DNA from: Rhinopomastus cyanomelas
Lineage: Eukaryota; Chordata; Aves; Bucerotiformes; Rhinopomastidae
Assembly: GCA_013400115.1 (NCBI GenBank)
Contig: VXBP01000322.1
Coordinates: forward strand, 17,455 to 81,454
DNA length: 64,000 nucleotides
Direction: 5' to 3'
Shown in pieces: positions 52,201 through 63,480 of the stretch. The translations under genes were made by a program, and so were the position numbers. The notes beneath the pieces are model-generated. The model was given only the letters and a program-made list of their open reading frames with translations, ran no database searches and was not told where the DNA came from. Every line of letters starts with the position of its first letter. Position 1 is the stretch's first letter.

Positions 52201-55200
52201 CCTCCCTGGCCATGAAAAAGCAGTATGCCACCTTTAGCCGGTTTCCACTCCGCACATCCATCGGACTCCTTCGTGCTTGTGATTTCTGATGCACACAGTG
52301 TACAGCATCAACACGTTAACTTGCTTTCCTGCTCCCAAAGAAGTCATTAGCTGTTTCTTTCCTCAGGTGTGGCACCATAAAATATGGATTGTACTTAGTG
52401 GCAGGCAGATCTCTGCTCTTCCACCTCCAGGTTACAGCAGCACCATTGGCTTTTATCAGTATTTCAGCACTGAATCTGTCTGTGCTGGTGAGTACTGAGC
52501 CCTATGTACACAGGACTCACGGCTACCTGGCTCCACCTTCCTTGCCCTGGCTGAAGGTTCTGCCTGGCTCTGGAGTTTGCTTGAGCTGTGCCCATCCCAC
52601 ATGGCTGCAGAATGAGGAGTATGTGAACAATTCTTCAGGCTTCTAAATCATCACCTAGACAGGAGTCTACACAGATAATCCCCACTTCCCCGGGTCACCA
52701 CGTCCTCTTCAGGAACTTCATTTACCCGAAGGATCTGGCATCAAAGGCAGGGAGCAGCCAGCTCTGCCTGAGCTTCAATCCCTGTACCTGCTGCCAGCAG
52801 TTAAGAGCAATAAGGAAAATCCTATTAAGTGCCTGCCCTCGAGCAGGGAGGTAGCTTCTCCCAAACTTTATTTTCACAAAGATGTCTGGACTCTCAGTGG
52901 TGGAACCTCAAGGACTGCAGAGCAGCAAGGTTGCCTCAGCCACGTCACTTCAAGATAACTGTTTGACAAATGAGAGCACAGAGAGTGCTAAACAAAGATG
53001 ATCTGTTCAAATAATGTCACAGCCTGAAAGAAAATCCTGCCATCAGAACTAGTCGAGTGTGTGTCCATCACAACTAATAGCTCATGTCAAGCCTCCCTGA
53101 GTGACAAGCCCTGTGCTGTGGGGCAGGTGGAGCAGCACACCAGCCCAGCAGCGGCTGCAATGCTCTGAGCGCCTGCAGTGAGGCAGCAAACCAGCTGGGA
53201 CCCTCCAGCTGGCCGGGGGACGCTGCTGCCCCAGGGGCTGCGCGCAGGGAGCCGCAGAGCAGGAGCCCGAGCGCTGGCAAGGAGGCTGATAAAGCATCCT
53301 TGGAAAAAAAGGTCACAAGCCAGTGCTAAACTAACACGAGTTCATTTATTGCTTGACAGCTGTAATGGGTGCAGCTGGAGAAGAAAGCATCTACTGGTCC
53401 CTGAAGAACTTGCACTGCTGCTGTCCTCAACAGAAAAAGTGTTAATGGTGCTGCAACTCTGGCAATTATCATTAAGCCCAAACCAAAACATTCAGCTGAC
53501 AAACATGCAGTGAGAGGGCTGGGGATTTCCTTCCTCTTCTAGGGTTAAGTCGTGGCCAGTCCAAGCTCCACGAACACCCACATCCTGGATCCGTTGTTGT
53601 GGCTACCAGAAAAATAGAAAGGAGTGATTTCATTTCAGTTATGAAATAAAGGGCAAATGACTATAAAAGATGAGAGCCCCATGCAGAGGATATATGATGT
53701 TCTTCCTCCTTTTCCTGACTGCTGCCCTTGTAATCATGTGAGTAATTGAGTAGAGACTGCACAAGCCCTCTTCAAGGCACTTAGGAGGGATGAGAATTCA
53801 CTTTGTCTCATTTGCGGACAAACTTTGCGATTCTGAACGTTCCCCTCCTAGAAAATCGTGTTTAAGAGATAAAACAACCATAGGGGGGATGTGAGTCTGA
53901 TGGAGGAAGAAGGCTGATTAAGCTGATGGTGTGCTCACACTGCTAACTCTTGTTAAACTGAGGCCAGGGAACAGGGCAATGTCCTTACCAGGCTCCCTGA
54001 TCGCTCCCTGCAGAAAGGAAGCGGAAGGAAGAGACAGAGATAAATCCAGAGGAGGAGCGTGGTGGAAATAGCACAGAGCAAGTAGAAAGAGAAAGGAGTG
54101 CAGAGCAAAATGAAGATAAAATGCTGGAGCAAAAAGAAGGCAACGAGCTGCACTACTCCCCATGTAACAGGGATCTGCCAGCTCAGCTCATGGTTGGTTC
54201 TTCTACCCTTCTTCACTGCACGGGGTGCCTACCCAATTAAAAATGTGTCTTCGTGTTAGATGGGATCCTTTGACGTTGGAGCCACGTTTGAGGTGCGACG
54301 GCAATCCTTTAAGATCTGACACAGAGGAGGGGGCAGCTGCAGTCCTTCCTCCCCAATACAGTCAGTCTTTTGCTCTGCACTCCCTGCCCCCAAAACCATG
54401 TGGTTGGGATCTCCATGGACCATCGACTTCAATGGGCTTCCAATTGCTGGAGCCCATTCTAAAGAAACCAGGAGACAGGGCGTGAAGATCAGAGGCAGCT
54501 GAAAGTCTTTATGTGTAAAATACCTTGAAAAGGCAGGGCTTAACCCAGCAAAAGGGAGAGGAAACCTGCAGTCCACCTGCTCTATCCAGCCACAGATTTG
54601 TAATTGTGCTGCTTGAGATAAAAATAGAAGGAAAAAAAGTCCAAACTACGTGGGGAAGGGAGGAGGGTCACGGGTCGGCACTAAAAGCCTGGCAGAAATA
54701 ATTCCAGCCCTGTCCCTACTGATTTACGATTAAGACCGACAGCGTGTGGCTTTATTTTAGCCTCGATTTAGTCTCATTTTCTCCAAAGAAAACATAGGAT
54801 GCTGTAGTAATATTAAATTAATCAGAGGAGCCAAATACATCCGTACGCACAACATAGCTGCATCCCTCCAGCGCTGAAAACTTCCTACCCCTACTGAGCA
54901 CCAGCTGGCAGAGCAACTCTTGCAGTGGAGCCCTTTCTGCTTAATCCCTTAAACTTCTCAACATCCTCAAGCTGCAGGGGTTCTCCCACACTCGACTGGA
55001 AGGTAACATCTGCACTGTTGAGAGAGAGGAGGCACCAGAAGGCAAAGCCGCAGAGGTCTCGGCTCCCTCTGAGCCACGCGGTAGTTTTCTCCTGCAGATT
55101 CCTATCAGGAACAGGTTTTATTTAATGGCAGTGACAGAGACCCAGCAAAACCCAGGAGCTGGAATGTTTCCTGTTTCTGAGCAGTCATGTCTGACCATTC

Positions 55201-55264
55201 TTATCCTAAAGCAAACATTAAATGTCAGCAAGACCATGGATAAGCCCATAAGTGTTGTTATCAT
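52201..55264. other. Longest CR1-free block, unannotated
   Basis: 3.1 kb with no recognised repeat. GC-rich at 53100-53290 (GGGGCTGCGCGCAGGGAGCC). Bases 54715-54850 are AT-rich with TAATATTAAATTAATCAG. Overlapping frames on both strands (80-111 codons, e.g. 53178-53513, 54576-54256) have no recognised domain. Confidence 0.45.
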
Positions 55265-55697
55265 GGACTCATAGAATCATTAGGGATTGGAAGGGACCTC
55301 GAAAGATCATCTAATCTAATCAGCAGGATCACCTAGATCAAATTGCACAGAAACACTTCCAGGTGGGTTTTAAATGTCTCCAGAGAAGGAGACTCCACAA
55401 CCCCACTGGGCTGCCCCTTCCAGTGCTGCGTCACCCTCATCGTGAAGAAGTTCCTTCTCAAATTGATGTGGAACCTCCTCTGTTCCAGCTCACACCCACT
55501 GCCCCTTGTCCTATCACTAGATAACACTGAGCAGAACCTGGCTCCATCCTCCTCACACCCGCCCTTTCCATATTTACCAACATTAATGAGGTCACCTCTC
55601 GGTCTTCTTTTCTCCAAGCTCAAGAGACCCAGCTCTCTCAGCCTTTCCTCATCAGGGAGAAACTTCTCTCCATCATCTTTGTGGCTCTGCACTGGAA
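55265..55697 (-). mobile_element. CR1-A, 5'-truncated copy
   Basis: Antisense, GGACTCATAGAATCATTAGG to TTTGTGGCTCTGCACTGGA. The minus frame 55692-55333 is open for 119 codons: DEERLRELGLLSLEKRRPRG, KYGKGGCEEDGARFCSVLSS, LRRNFFTMRVTQHWKGQPSG, ending FLCNLI. About 15 bp of the CCCCCTGCCACAGCAGG block is lost. Confidence 0.95.
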
Positions 55698-56189
55698 ACC
55701 TCTTTACCTAGAATTAGATGTAGAATCTGTATTAAAGTGTGGAACTCTCAAGCATTACTGAAAACCCAAACCACCCTAATCTTGGCTGACCAGATGGATG
55801 ATCAGTGTCACTTCATTCAGGTCTCTGAATATCTGACTTGTTCCCTCCCTGTCCCTTTCTCTGACTTCTGGTAAGGATTAAACATAAAGAACGCTCTACT
55901 TCAGCCTTCCGGGCTCAGAGTCTGACTTGTTTTGTGGTTGCAGTAAGATTGGTGCATGGAGCTTTCTTCAGGTTTGGCTGAAAAGCTTCTGGCTCCTCAC
56001 CAGGGTGAGATCTGGCCAGGAACCTGTGAGTCACTACACTGCAACACCACAAAGATGATGATGAGGTGAGGCATCTAGAAGGCTCTGAGGTGGTGGTCCA
56101 GCAGATATGCAGAGGACAGGGGACCTAAGTCTGCAAGCAGCCCTGGAGCCCTGTGGGCATGAGTAGGGCAGAGTGCCTGTGAGTACCTT
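55698..56189. other. Unannotated unique sequence
   Basis: Nothing recognised. Confidence 0.45.
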
Positions 56190-56338
56190 TGGCTACCCAG
56201 GGTGGTGGTTGAGTCACGTAGATGAGTTTAAAAGACACTTAGATGTAGGCTTGGTGGATCTGGTTTAGGGGTGAACTTGTAGAGTAGGGTTGATGGTTGG
56301 ACTTGATGAATCATTCCAACCTGAACGATTCTGTGAAT
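56190..56338 (+). mobile_element. CR1-C 3' fragment
   Basis: Sense, GGCTACCCAGGGTGGTGGTT, TGGTTTAGGGGTGAACTTGT, AGGGTTGATGGTTGGACTTG and CCAACCTGAACGATTCTGTG. The VVVES codons are followed by a deletion of the PSLDVF segment. Confidence 0.9.
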
Positions 56339-56451
56339 ATTCACTCTATGCAAGTTATGATGATAACAGCAGCTACCTCCTGTAGACAACACACCCCACT
56401 TCACAGGCTGTGTGTGCCCAAAGCAGATCAGAACCTTCAGATGACCGCCCG

Positions 56452-56626
56452 ACTGGAACAGGCTGCCCAGGGGGGTAGTGGAGTCTCCTTCACTGGAGAT
56501 ATTCAAGACCCACCTGGATGTGTTTCTGTGTGACTTGGTCTAGGTGATCCTGCTGTGTCCTGGGGATTGGACTGGATGATCTTTCAAGGTCCCTTCCAAT
56601 CCCTCATGATTCCATGAACCTATGAT
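56452..56626 (+). mobile_element. CR1-A 3' fragment
   Basis: Sense, CTGGAACAGGCTGCCCAGGG to ATTCCATGAACCTATGATC, with CTGTGTCCTGGGGATTGG in place of the usual GGCAGGGGGATTGG. Confidence 0.94.
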
Positions 56627-56721
56627 CTTTCTTCCATCTGAATCCATCACACAGAAGGCTCTTGAATTAAGTCTTAATAAAATGTAAGAGTAATACTTTT
56701 ACTATTGATAGTATTTAGATA

Positions 56722-56963
56722 TAGATAATATAGAGATCTATAGATAACATAGAGACATATAGATAATATAGAGATCTATGGATAATATAGAGACATATAG
56801 ATAATATAGAGATATCTAGATAATATAGAGACATATAGATAACATAGAGATACATAGATAATATAGAGATATATAGATAACACATAGATATATAGATAAC
56901 ATAGAGATGTATAGATAATATAGAGATATATAGGGAATATGAAATGTAGATAATACAGACAAT
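56722..56963. repeat. 19-bp AT-rich minisatellite, about 12 copies
   Basis: The unit TAGATAATATAGAGATCTA repeats in 19-bp steps. Units ending GATCTA/GATATA alternate with units ending GACATA in the left half, and AACATA replaces AATATA in several, suggesting a 38-bp higher-order unit. It decays to GAAATGTAGATAATACAG on the right. Confidence 0.95.
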
Positions 56964-57945
56964 ATTTCAGTGGGGAAAATTCAAGCCCAGTGTGTCACGT
57001 AGGTTATCTAGAAAGGCTGACAAACAGCCTTCCCTTTATTCAGCCTTCCTCTGTTCAACCCTCAGTGGCGTCCTGAGCCAAACAAATCCCACTAAGGGTT
57101 GGCACTAAGCCTGCTCCCCTGTCCCAGACAGCCTTCCTGCTTCTCCCACAGGACTGCTTCTCAGTCTACTCCTTGTCTGCTGCCCCTTTTGCCCACTCTG
57201 CACCCCTCCCACCCCTACTTTTTGGGAAGGCTGGACTTGACCTTCGTCTTCTCAAAGAAAAAGCAATTGTCCTGCCTTCTCCTTCTCTCAGGAGGTTTTG
57301 CCTTGACCCAGACAGCGTGGCAGTGAGGAACTTCTCTCTCTCATAACCTCTGTAAGGTTATTGTACAATATGTGGTAGTGGGCAGCGAATCAATCAGACA
57401 AGGACACTCGTGTTCCAAGGCTGTGGCGCGCTCCGCTGGCTTTATGTCTGCAGGGTTTCTGGTGGGGGTCTTACAGAAGCCAGAGCCGATGCCATGGCTC
57501 GTGAGAAATGGAGTGCAATTAGCAAAGGCAAAAGGAAGCAAAGCAAAGCAGGAAAATCGATGTTTGTCAACCTCAGCCTCAGCCTGGAAAGAAGAAGTTT
57601 AGAGTCGTGATGCTTTTTGACCTGTCAGCATCACGGCAGCACATAACACAGGCGGCTGCTCTTCCTACCCAGAGCTGTGCTGGCAACGGCAGTAGGTTAA
57701 GGGGCAGAGGACACAGTCTTGCCTCACTAGCTGTCCAAATGCAAGCAGAGACACCCTGCTCGGCCAAGAGTTTGTGAAGTAACAGCTTAAAGCTGTTGTT
57801 GGCACAGCAATCCTGTCAGAATCCCCCTACTACTGCACTCAGAGGTCAGACACTTTCCCTCGCTGCGTCTTCACCAGAAGGCTCTGTGGTGAACACTGAT
57901 TTGTGGTCAGCAGCATTTCATTTCTGACCTGACCACAGAGTCCCT
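56964..57945. other. Unannotated unique sequence
   Basis: No repeat family recognised. Plus frames of 66-76 codons overlap at 57372-57610 and have no domain. Confidence 0.45.
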
Positions 57946-58028
57946 TCCCTCTCCCTCTCCCTCTCCCTCCCTCTCTCCCTCTCCCTCTCCCTCCCTCTCC
58001 TCCTTCACTCCCTCTTTCCTTTCCTCCT
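57946..58028. repeat. CCCTCT pyrimidine tract
   Basis: Almost pure C/T on the plus strand (CCCTCTCCCTCTCCCTCTCC and so on). The complementary purine strand could form triplex structures. The minus frame across it (GGRGRGREGGRG) is low complexity. Confidence 0.92.
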
Positions 58029-58818
58029 TCCAATAAAACCGCTGCCAGTGTGCTGAGAATGAGGAGGGTGACAGGTCTTGCACGACACCATTACTGAGGC
58101 CACTCGTGACACTTTCTCATTAGCCCCTGTGACAGGAAGCTAACCTGCTGCTCGAGAAGCACCGCTGCAAACGATTACAGCCTCAGATGATGTAACCTGC
58201 TTTTGAACTTCCGAGGGCTTGTTGGAACAGAAGCCCCAGCAATCGTTTAATATGCATCAGCCTCTCCCTGACCTGAGAGACAGAGCCAGCCCCTGCTTTG
58301 CCTTCTCACCATGTCCTTTCTGCAAAGGTTTCTGCTTGACAGGCTAAAAGAAGGCAAACACTAAATCCTCTCTGTAAAAGGTGCAAAGTCTACTTGGCTT
58401 CAGCTCAGACAGAGATGCAAACTTCTTTATTTTCCCTCTCCTGTGGCCACTCTGAGGGCACGCAGTAACTTCTGGACCTTAAAGGTCCTAAGGTCACACA
58501 CCAACCTTTTTGAACCTGACACCGACGTGGGGCAAGGATGAAGCGATAATCTGCACAATGGGTGCCCCCAGAGCATTCAGAGTAGCTCTGCCCCTTGCCT
58601 GCTGTTGCTGCTGCAGGCTCACGCCATTTGTCACCCACCAGGAGACCTGCAACATGCAGGATCAGCCTGGGGATGGCAGGAAGTTCCTGAGTGTGGGCAA
58701 ATCCATTAAGTCTCTCACTTTGGCATGAAACTCTGAACCACCTCCTTCTCTGAAACTGATATCACTTGCACGTGCAGTTGTAGAGCCGTGAGGCTTTCGC
58801 CACCGTGTCTCATCACAG
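58029..58818. other. Unannotated unique sequence
   Basis: No repeat. Bases 58120-58270 (GCAAACGATTACAGCCTCAG, TTTAATATGCATCAGCC) look like possible conserved non-coding sequence, judged only by the lack of repeats and the presence of homeodomain/POU-like words. Confidence 0.4.
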
Positions 58819-58985
58819 CAGAATCATAGAATCATTAGGGATTGGAAGGGACCTCAAAAGACCATCCAGTCCAATCCCCCTGACACAGCAGGATCACCTA
58901 GACCAAGTCACACAGGAACACATCCAGGTGGGTTTTAAACTTCTCCAGTGAAGGAGACTCCACAACCCCCCTGGGCAGCCCTTCC
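58819..58985 (-). mobile_element. CR1-A 3' fragment
   Basis: Antisense, CAGAATCATAGAATCATTAG to CCCTGGGCAGCCCTTCC. It abuts a plus-strand older CR1. Confidence 0.94.
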
Positions 58986-58987
58986 TG

Positions 58988-59135
58988 GGAGATACTGGAA
59001 CATGTTGCCCAAGGAAGTGTTGAAGGCCAGGTTGGCTGGAGCTCTGAGTATCCTGCTGTAGTGAAGGTGTCCCTGGGGGTTGGAACTAGATGAGCTTTAA
59101 GGTCCATTCCAACCCTGTCCATTCTATGATATATT
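58988..59135 (+). mobile_element. Other older CR1 3' end (sense)
   Basis: GGAACATGTTGCCCAAGGAA, GAAGGCCAGGTTGGCTGGAG, GGTGTCCCTGGGGGTTGGAA, CTAGATGAGCTTTAAGGTCC and CCATTCTATGAT. This tail type (AAGGCCAGGTTGG) differs from A, B and C and marks a fourth CR1 group. Confidence 0.85.
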
Positions 59136-59140
59136 CCCAC

Positions 59141-59215
59141 TCCATAGGATCATAGGATGTTAGGGGTTGGAAGGGACCCAAAGAGATCATCGAGTCCAAC
59201 CCCCTCGTCCTTGCT
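59141..59215 (-). mobile_element. Older CR1 tail (antisense)
   Basis: CATAGGATCATAGGATGTTA, GGGGTTGGAAGGGACCCAAA and GATCATCGAGTCCAACCCCC. It is tail-to-tail with the previous copy. Confidence 0.85.
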
Positions 59216-60656
59216 TGTACTCTGAAAGTGAAGCAAAGCACACTGCAGTATCTGTAGCCTCTTTGGGAGAAAGTAATTGTAGTTCATTCTTTTCTTGGGC
59301 TTTCTTGCTGCTCATGTGGCCTTTTGTTTTGATCTCTGCACTACACATCAGGACTTGAGAGAACTCCTCCAAGGAGTAAATGGGTCTGAAATACTTATAC
59401 AAAGGCTGAGCAGGATGAAGCCAGTGACAGAGACAGCTTCCTCTGGATGTGAAAGGGTTGTGCCCTGTTAAATTGTTCTGCCATCAGTTGTCACCCTGGC
59501 TGATCATGCAGCAAAAGTCAGACTGGTGTCCACTGCAGAGGAGATGTGAATAAAGATCTCACTTTTCCAGAGCGCTGCCTGAATTAGGTGCAGTGCTGCG
59601 AGCTCTTCCTCTAGGAGATTTGCATAAACCATGAGATAAAGGTTTTATTCCAGCTATTTATCCAACATGGAATCAGAAACCCAGAAAGAAGGAGCCAAAT
59701 TTGGTTTTGGTAATAAATGATTTTAAGCAAATTGCAGCATCACGGTACAAAGCCCTGCTGTGGAGAGAGCCCAGGAGGGGACAACTGCATCTGTCTGCTA
59801 AAGCTGGCACTTCTGCAGCTCACCTTCTGCTGACTGGGGTTTTTGATAGCAAGCTTGAATGTTTACATACAATGAATAAAAACCTGATGTTTCTGCCTTT
59901 AATTTTTGTTGTTTCTGGTATCTCTCCTCTAGCGTGCAGAAAGCCCCTGCCCAATCCCACCCCAGTTTCTGTAAAGGCTCCACATTTGGTCAGTTCACCA
60001 TAACCTCTGTTCTGAGATCCCCTCATGGGTCCTTGCCCCAATTTGAGATCGATCTGAAGATATCCTCTGACAGAATGACTCTATCTGATATCAGCACACT
60101 CCTGCTCCACATTCTGCTAAGTTGATTATGGAGCTAATTGGATCCAGGTAGCAAAGCAATTTCACTTCCCTAGAAGATGACAGCACTGAAGTGCCCAGAG
60201 CCATTGAGAGCAGCTCTGTGAACGAGCTAATTTCTCCAACTCGCTTACCACCAGCAGCTTTCATGCACTGGAAGTTCTAGGGCAATACGTTTCATCAGGA
60301 AGGAAACGAAGTGTTCAGAAGCACCCAGTACCAGCTCAGGACATTCATTTGCTCCCTCTCTGATCTATGTCGAGCTGTGCCCCAAATGGCCCTTTCACCA
60401 CTGGAACATCTCTGAGCCAGCAGTCTTTACAGCTCTCAAGGAAAAGGAGAGGATGGAGTGAGCCCACCGCTGTTCTCTGAAGACAGCCGAGGAAAATGGG
60501 GTGAGAAAAAGGAAAGACTAAGCATGTGGAGAAGATGAAGCAGGGAAATAGAGGGAGAAAGTTGGACAAGAACAGAGGGCTCTTCTTCACTGAGGTCGCT
60601 CCTTACTGGACACACAAAGTAATGTGTGTCGGGTGGTGAGGGAAAGGAAAGGGATG
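59216..60656. other. Unannotated unique sequence
   Basis: 1.4 kb without a recognised repeat. ATTTGCAT (POU octamer) near 59620 lies in an AT-rich stretch. A 100-codon plus frame (59701-60003) has a hydrophobic piece (LMFLPLIFVVSGISPLAC) but no known domain. Confidence 0.45.
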
Positions 60657-60682
60657 GGGGTTAGGGTTAGGGTTAAGGTTAA
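60657..60682 (+). repeat. Short interstitial telomere-like repeat
   Basis: GGGGTTAGGGTTAGGGTTAA then GGTTAA: about three to four TTAGGG units with one altered. Confidence 0.9.
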
Positions 60683-60770
60683 CAACTTCAGGGAGGGCAC
60701 TTCAGACACTGCTGAGCAAGAGAGGTGCTGAGACCTACTCCAGAAGTGTATCCCTGTCATCTTTTACTCC

Positions 60771-60975
60771 TCACTGGAGACGTTCAAGACCTGCCTGGAT
60801 GTGTTCCTGTGTGTCTTGGTCTAGGTGAACCTGCTGTGGCAGGGAGATTGGACTAGATGATCTTTTGAGGTCCCTTCCAATCCCTAATGATTCCATGATT
60901 CTAGGATAATCTGCACCAGAGTCAGATATGCCCGTCTGTAGTGATTCTATGATCCCATGATTCAAAGGACTTGTT
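60771..60975 (+). mobile_element. CR1-A 3' fragment with extra downstream sequence
   Basis: Sense, TCACTGGAGACGTTCAAGAC to ATTCCATGATTCT (60771-60901). It is followed by the same 34 bp as after the copy at 34.8 kb (60902-60935) and then by TAGTGATTCTATGATCCCAT (60938-60957), a second octamer-like end. The two copies are truncated at different 5' points. Confidence 0.93.
60902..60935 (+). repeat. Shared 34-bp post-tail segment (copy 2)
   Basis: Identical by eye to 34962-34995. Confidence 0.93.
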
Positions 60976-62019
60976 TCCTGACAGTATACAACCATCCTGG
61001 TTCTCCATGGTGTGACAGGGAGGGGAGGGGGCTTTTTAACCCCTGGAGACAACAACACAGGTAAATGTTGTTTCAGCCTCACGCACAGCTCCAGCAGAGC
61101 TCCCGTATCCCTGTCTCAGCCCACCGTGTGATTTGCACCCCACCAGACACCTAAGTCCTATTCATACCCATCTTCTCACAATGGGTGTGGGGCTCTGTAG
61201 TGGGGGCTGGGGAAAGCCCTCCTTTCCCAAGCACTGTCCTAGGAAATGCAACCTGTTGTGCACCAGCACGTCACCCCCCTTCCCAAACAAAGACCAGCTG
61301 GGAGAAAAGCTCTACCCCTAAATGTAGATTTATTAACACTCAGCACCAGGAAAGTCAGGGTCAAGGGTTAAAGCTTGCCTTTATCCATCACCTCTTGATA
61401 TGACCTTGGTGGGGCTTTTTGCAAAGGGCAGGGATAGTTGACGCCGTAATGAGCTGCTCTTCCCAGGAGACTTAGAATGATGAAAAAGTGCAGAACATCC
61501 ACCTCCACGTCCCAGTGCAAGAATACAGGTCTGACTGGTAATAGGTTTCCCATTAAAAATGCATGGGCACCTACCTTGGAGACACCGAGAGGAGACCCCA
61601 CAGGATAAAGTCTGCTCAGCCAGCTTTTAATGAAGGTGATTACATCCACGTGCTTGAGTCTTCCCTTCCTCATTGTTCTCCAAGCAAACCCAGGCTCGTT
61701 TCATGGAGCAAATCTGGAACAGACAACAAGTTCTTTAACCGAGTCGGTTAAGTTTTGATATTTGAATGACAGTGTTTCCAGTGCAGCTAAGATGGTGCTT
61801 ATTTAGTGTGCAGACATAATAGCTGCTTTTCAGCATGAAACGCTTTCTGAGTTCGGAGGAAATGAGTCGTTTCTAAATAAATAAGGAAAACACTACTTGG
61901 GTTGTCACTGAGACTGTTAATTTTAACTAGTTAGCTAATAGAGTGAACCACACAAGGAAGGCTCTAACGCTGCGTTACCCTGAGGAACTACTGAGATAAC
62001 TATTTGTCTCTCAATCAAT
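60976..62019. other. Unannotated unique sequence
   Basis: No repeat recognised. A 101-codon minus frame (61673-61368) and plus frames of 62-72 codons have no known domain. Confidence 0.45.
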
Positions 62020-62301
62020 CATAGAATCATAGAATCATTAGGGATTTGAAGGGACATTGAAAGGTCATCTAGTCCAATCCCCCTGACACAGCAGGATCAA
62101 CTAGACCAAGTCACACAGGAACACATCAAGGAGGGTCTTAAATGTCTCCAGTGAAGGAGACCCACAACCTCCCTGGGCAGACTGTTCCAGTGCTCTGTCA
62201 CCCTCACTGGGAAGAAGTTCTTTCTCATATTGATGTGGGGCCTCCTTTGTTCCAGCTTACAATCATTGCCCCTTGTCCTATCACTAGATGACACTGAGAA
62301 G
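62020..62301 (-). mobile_element. CR1-A, 5'-truncated copy ending at an undetermined base
   Basis: Antisense, ATCATAGAATCATAGAATCA to GATGACACTGAGAAG, then N at 62302. Minus frame: SVSSSDRTRGNDCKLEQRRP, NMRKNFFPVRVTEHWNSLPR. Confidence 0.94.
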
Positions 62302-62302
62302 N

Positions 62303-62560
62303 CGCCCTTGTTACACTTCATTACATGTCTCTCAGCCCAGCTCTCTAGCCTGTCCAGGTCTCACTGAATGGCAGCACAGTCTGCTGGGGTGTCAGTGACA
62401 CCACCCAGCTTTGTGTCATCAGCAGACTTGCTGACAGTGCATGCCAATCTCTCATCTAAGTCATCACTGAATAGACTGAACAGGACTGGTCCCAGCACCG
62501 ATCCCTGGGGCACTGCACTAGATCCAGGCCTCCAACAAAATCTATTCATCTCTCAATCAA
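62303..62560 (-). mobile_element. CR1 reverse transcriptase palm fragment
   Basis: Minus strand frame 62549-62361 holds the RT box VPQGSVLGPVLFSLFSDDLD and the catalytic box SADDTKL (usually FADDTKL), then a frameshift towards the RDLDRLESWA-like segment. It is the only place in the window where the VPQGS and ADDTKL boxes occur together. It is joined through the single N to a CR1-A C-terminal piece; in an intact element about 500 bp should lie between them. Confidence 0.9.
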
Positions 62561-63324
62561 GACTGGATGTCACATATTTTGTTGTTTGTTTGAACTGGAA
62601 TTCAAAATGCAGTAAACAGTCTGCTCCTCAGCACTCTCCTTCTCTTTTCCCTCTCCCTTCCCTCCACCTCAAATGAACCTGTGGCAGTTTGCTCAGTGGC
62701 TCTAAGGATTTTATATTTCTAAACTTGATGCCATCTGAAGCAGAGGAGTTCACAGCAGACAAAACAACTTCTGCTCTGCTGGTCCTCTGTTACTACTGGC
62801 AGTGACACAGAGCCTTTGTACGTGTGCAGGTAAGGGCAGGGGAGAAACTCAAACCATCAACACTCCAGGCTGGAACGATGCCCAAAACACTGGCACAAAG
62901 CCTGCTCACATAAACCACTTTACACTCCTGTTTGCTAACAGATCTCACACCACAAGCTGAACTTGTTCTCCTCTGTGAACGCTGCACATGCTGCCTTCTG
63001 CACAGTACAGCATCTTCTGAGGTGAACTCGAGGATGCAGATGAACTTCAAGCATCAGTCTTAGCAAAGAGGTGCTTTGGAGCACTCAGCTCATGATACCT
63101 TTAAATGTGCCCAGCAAGCTGAGAGCAGACACTGCAGAAAGCAGCTCTTTGAAAAATCATCTCCACCCAGGGACCAAAAGATGAAGGAACCTTAGTCTTT
63201 TATAAGAAAATTTGCCTTGGTTTAAAGATCTAATCTGAGAACAGGGTGTTGTGTGAACCTGCACAGCCTCACAAAGCAGATGTGGACCTGCAGTGTGCCC
63301 AGCAAACAGCAGGGATAAAGGGCC
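62561..63324. other. Unannotated unique sequence
   Basis: No repeat recognised; an 85-codon minus frame (63050-62793) has no domain. Confidence 0.45.
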
Positions 63325-63480
63325 AGGGGGGTTGTGGAGTCTCCTTCTCTGGAGATGTTTATAACCCACCTGGATGTGTTCCTGTGTGACTTGGTCTAGG
63401 TGATCCTGCTGTGGCAGGAGGATTGGACTGGATGGTCTTTCGAGGTCCCTTCCAATCACTGATGTTCTGTGGTTCTGTGA
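63325..63480 (+). mobile_element. CR1-A 3' fragment
   Basis: Sense, GGGGGGTTGTGGAGTCTCCT to GATGTTCTGTGGTTCTGTG. Confidence 0.94.
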
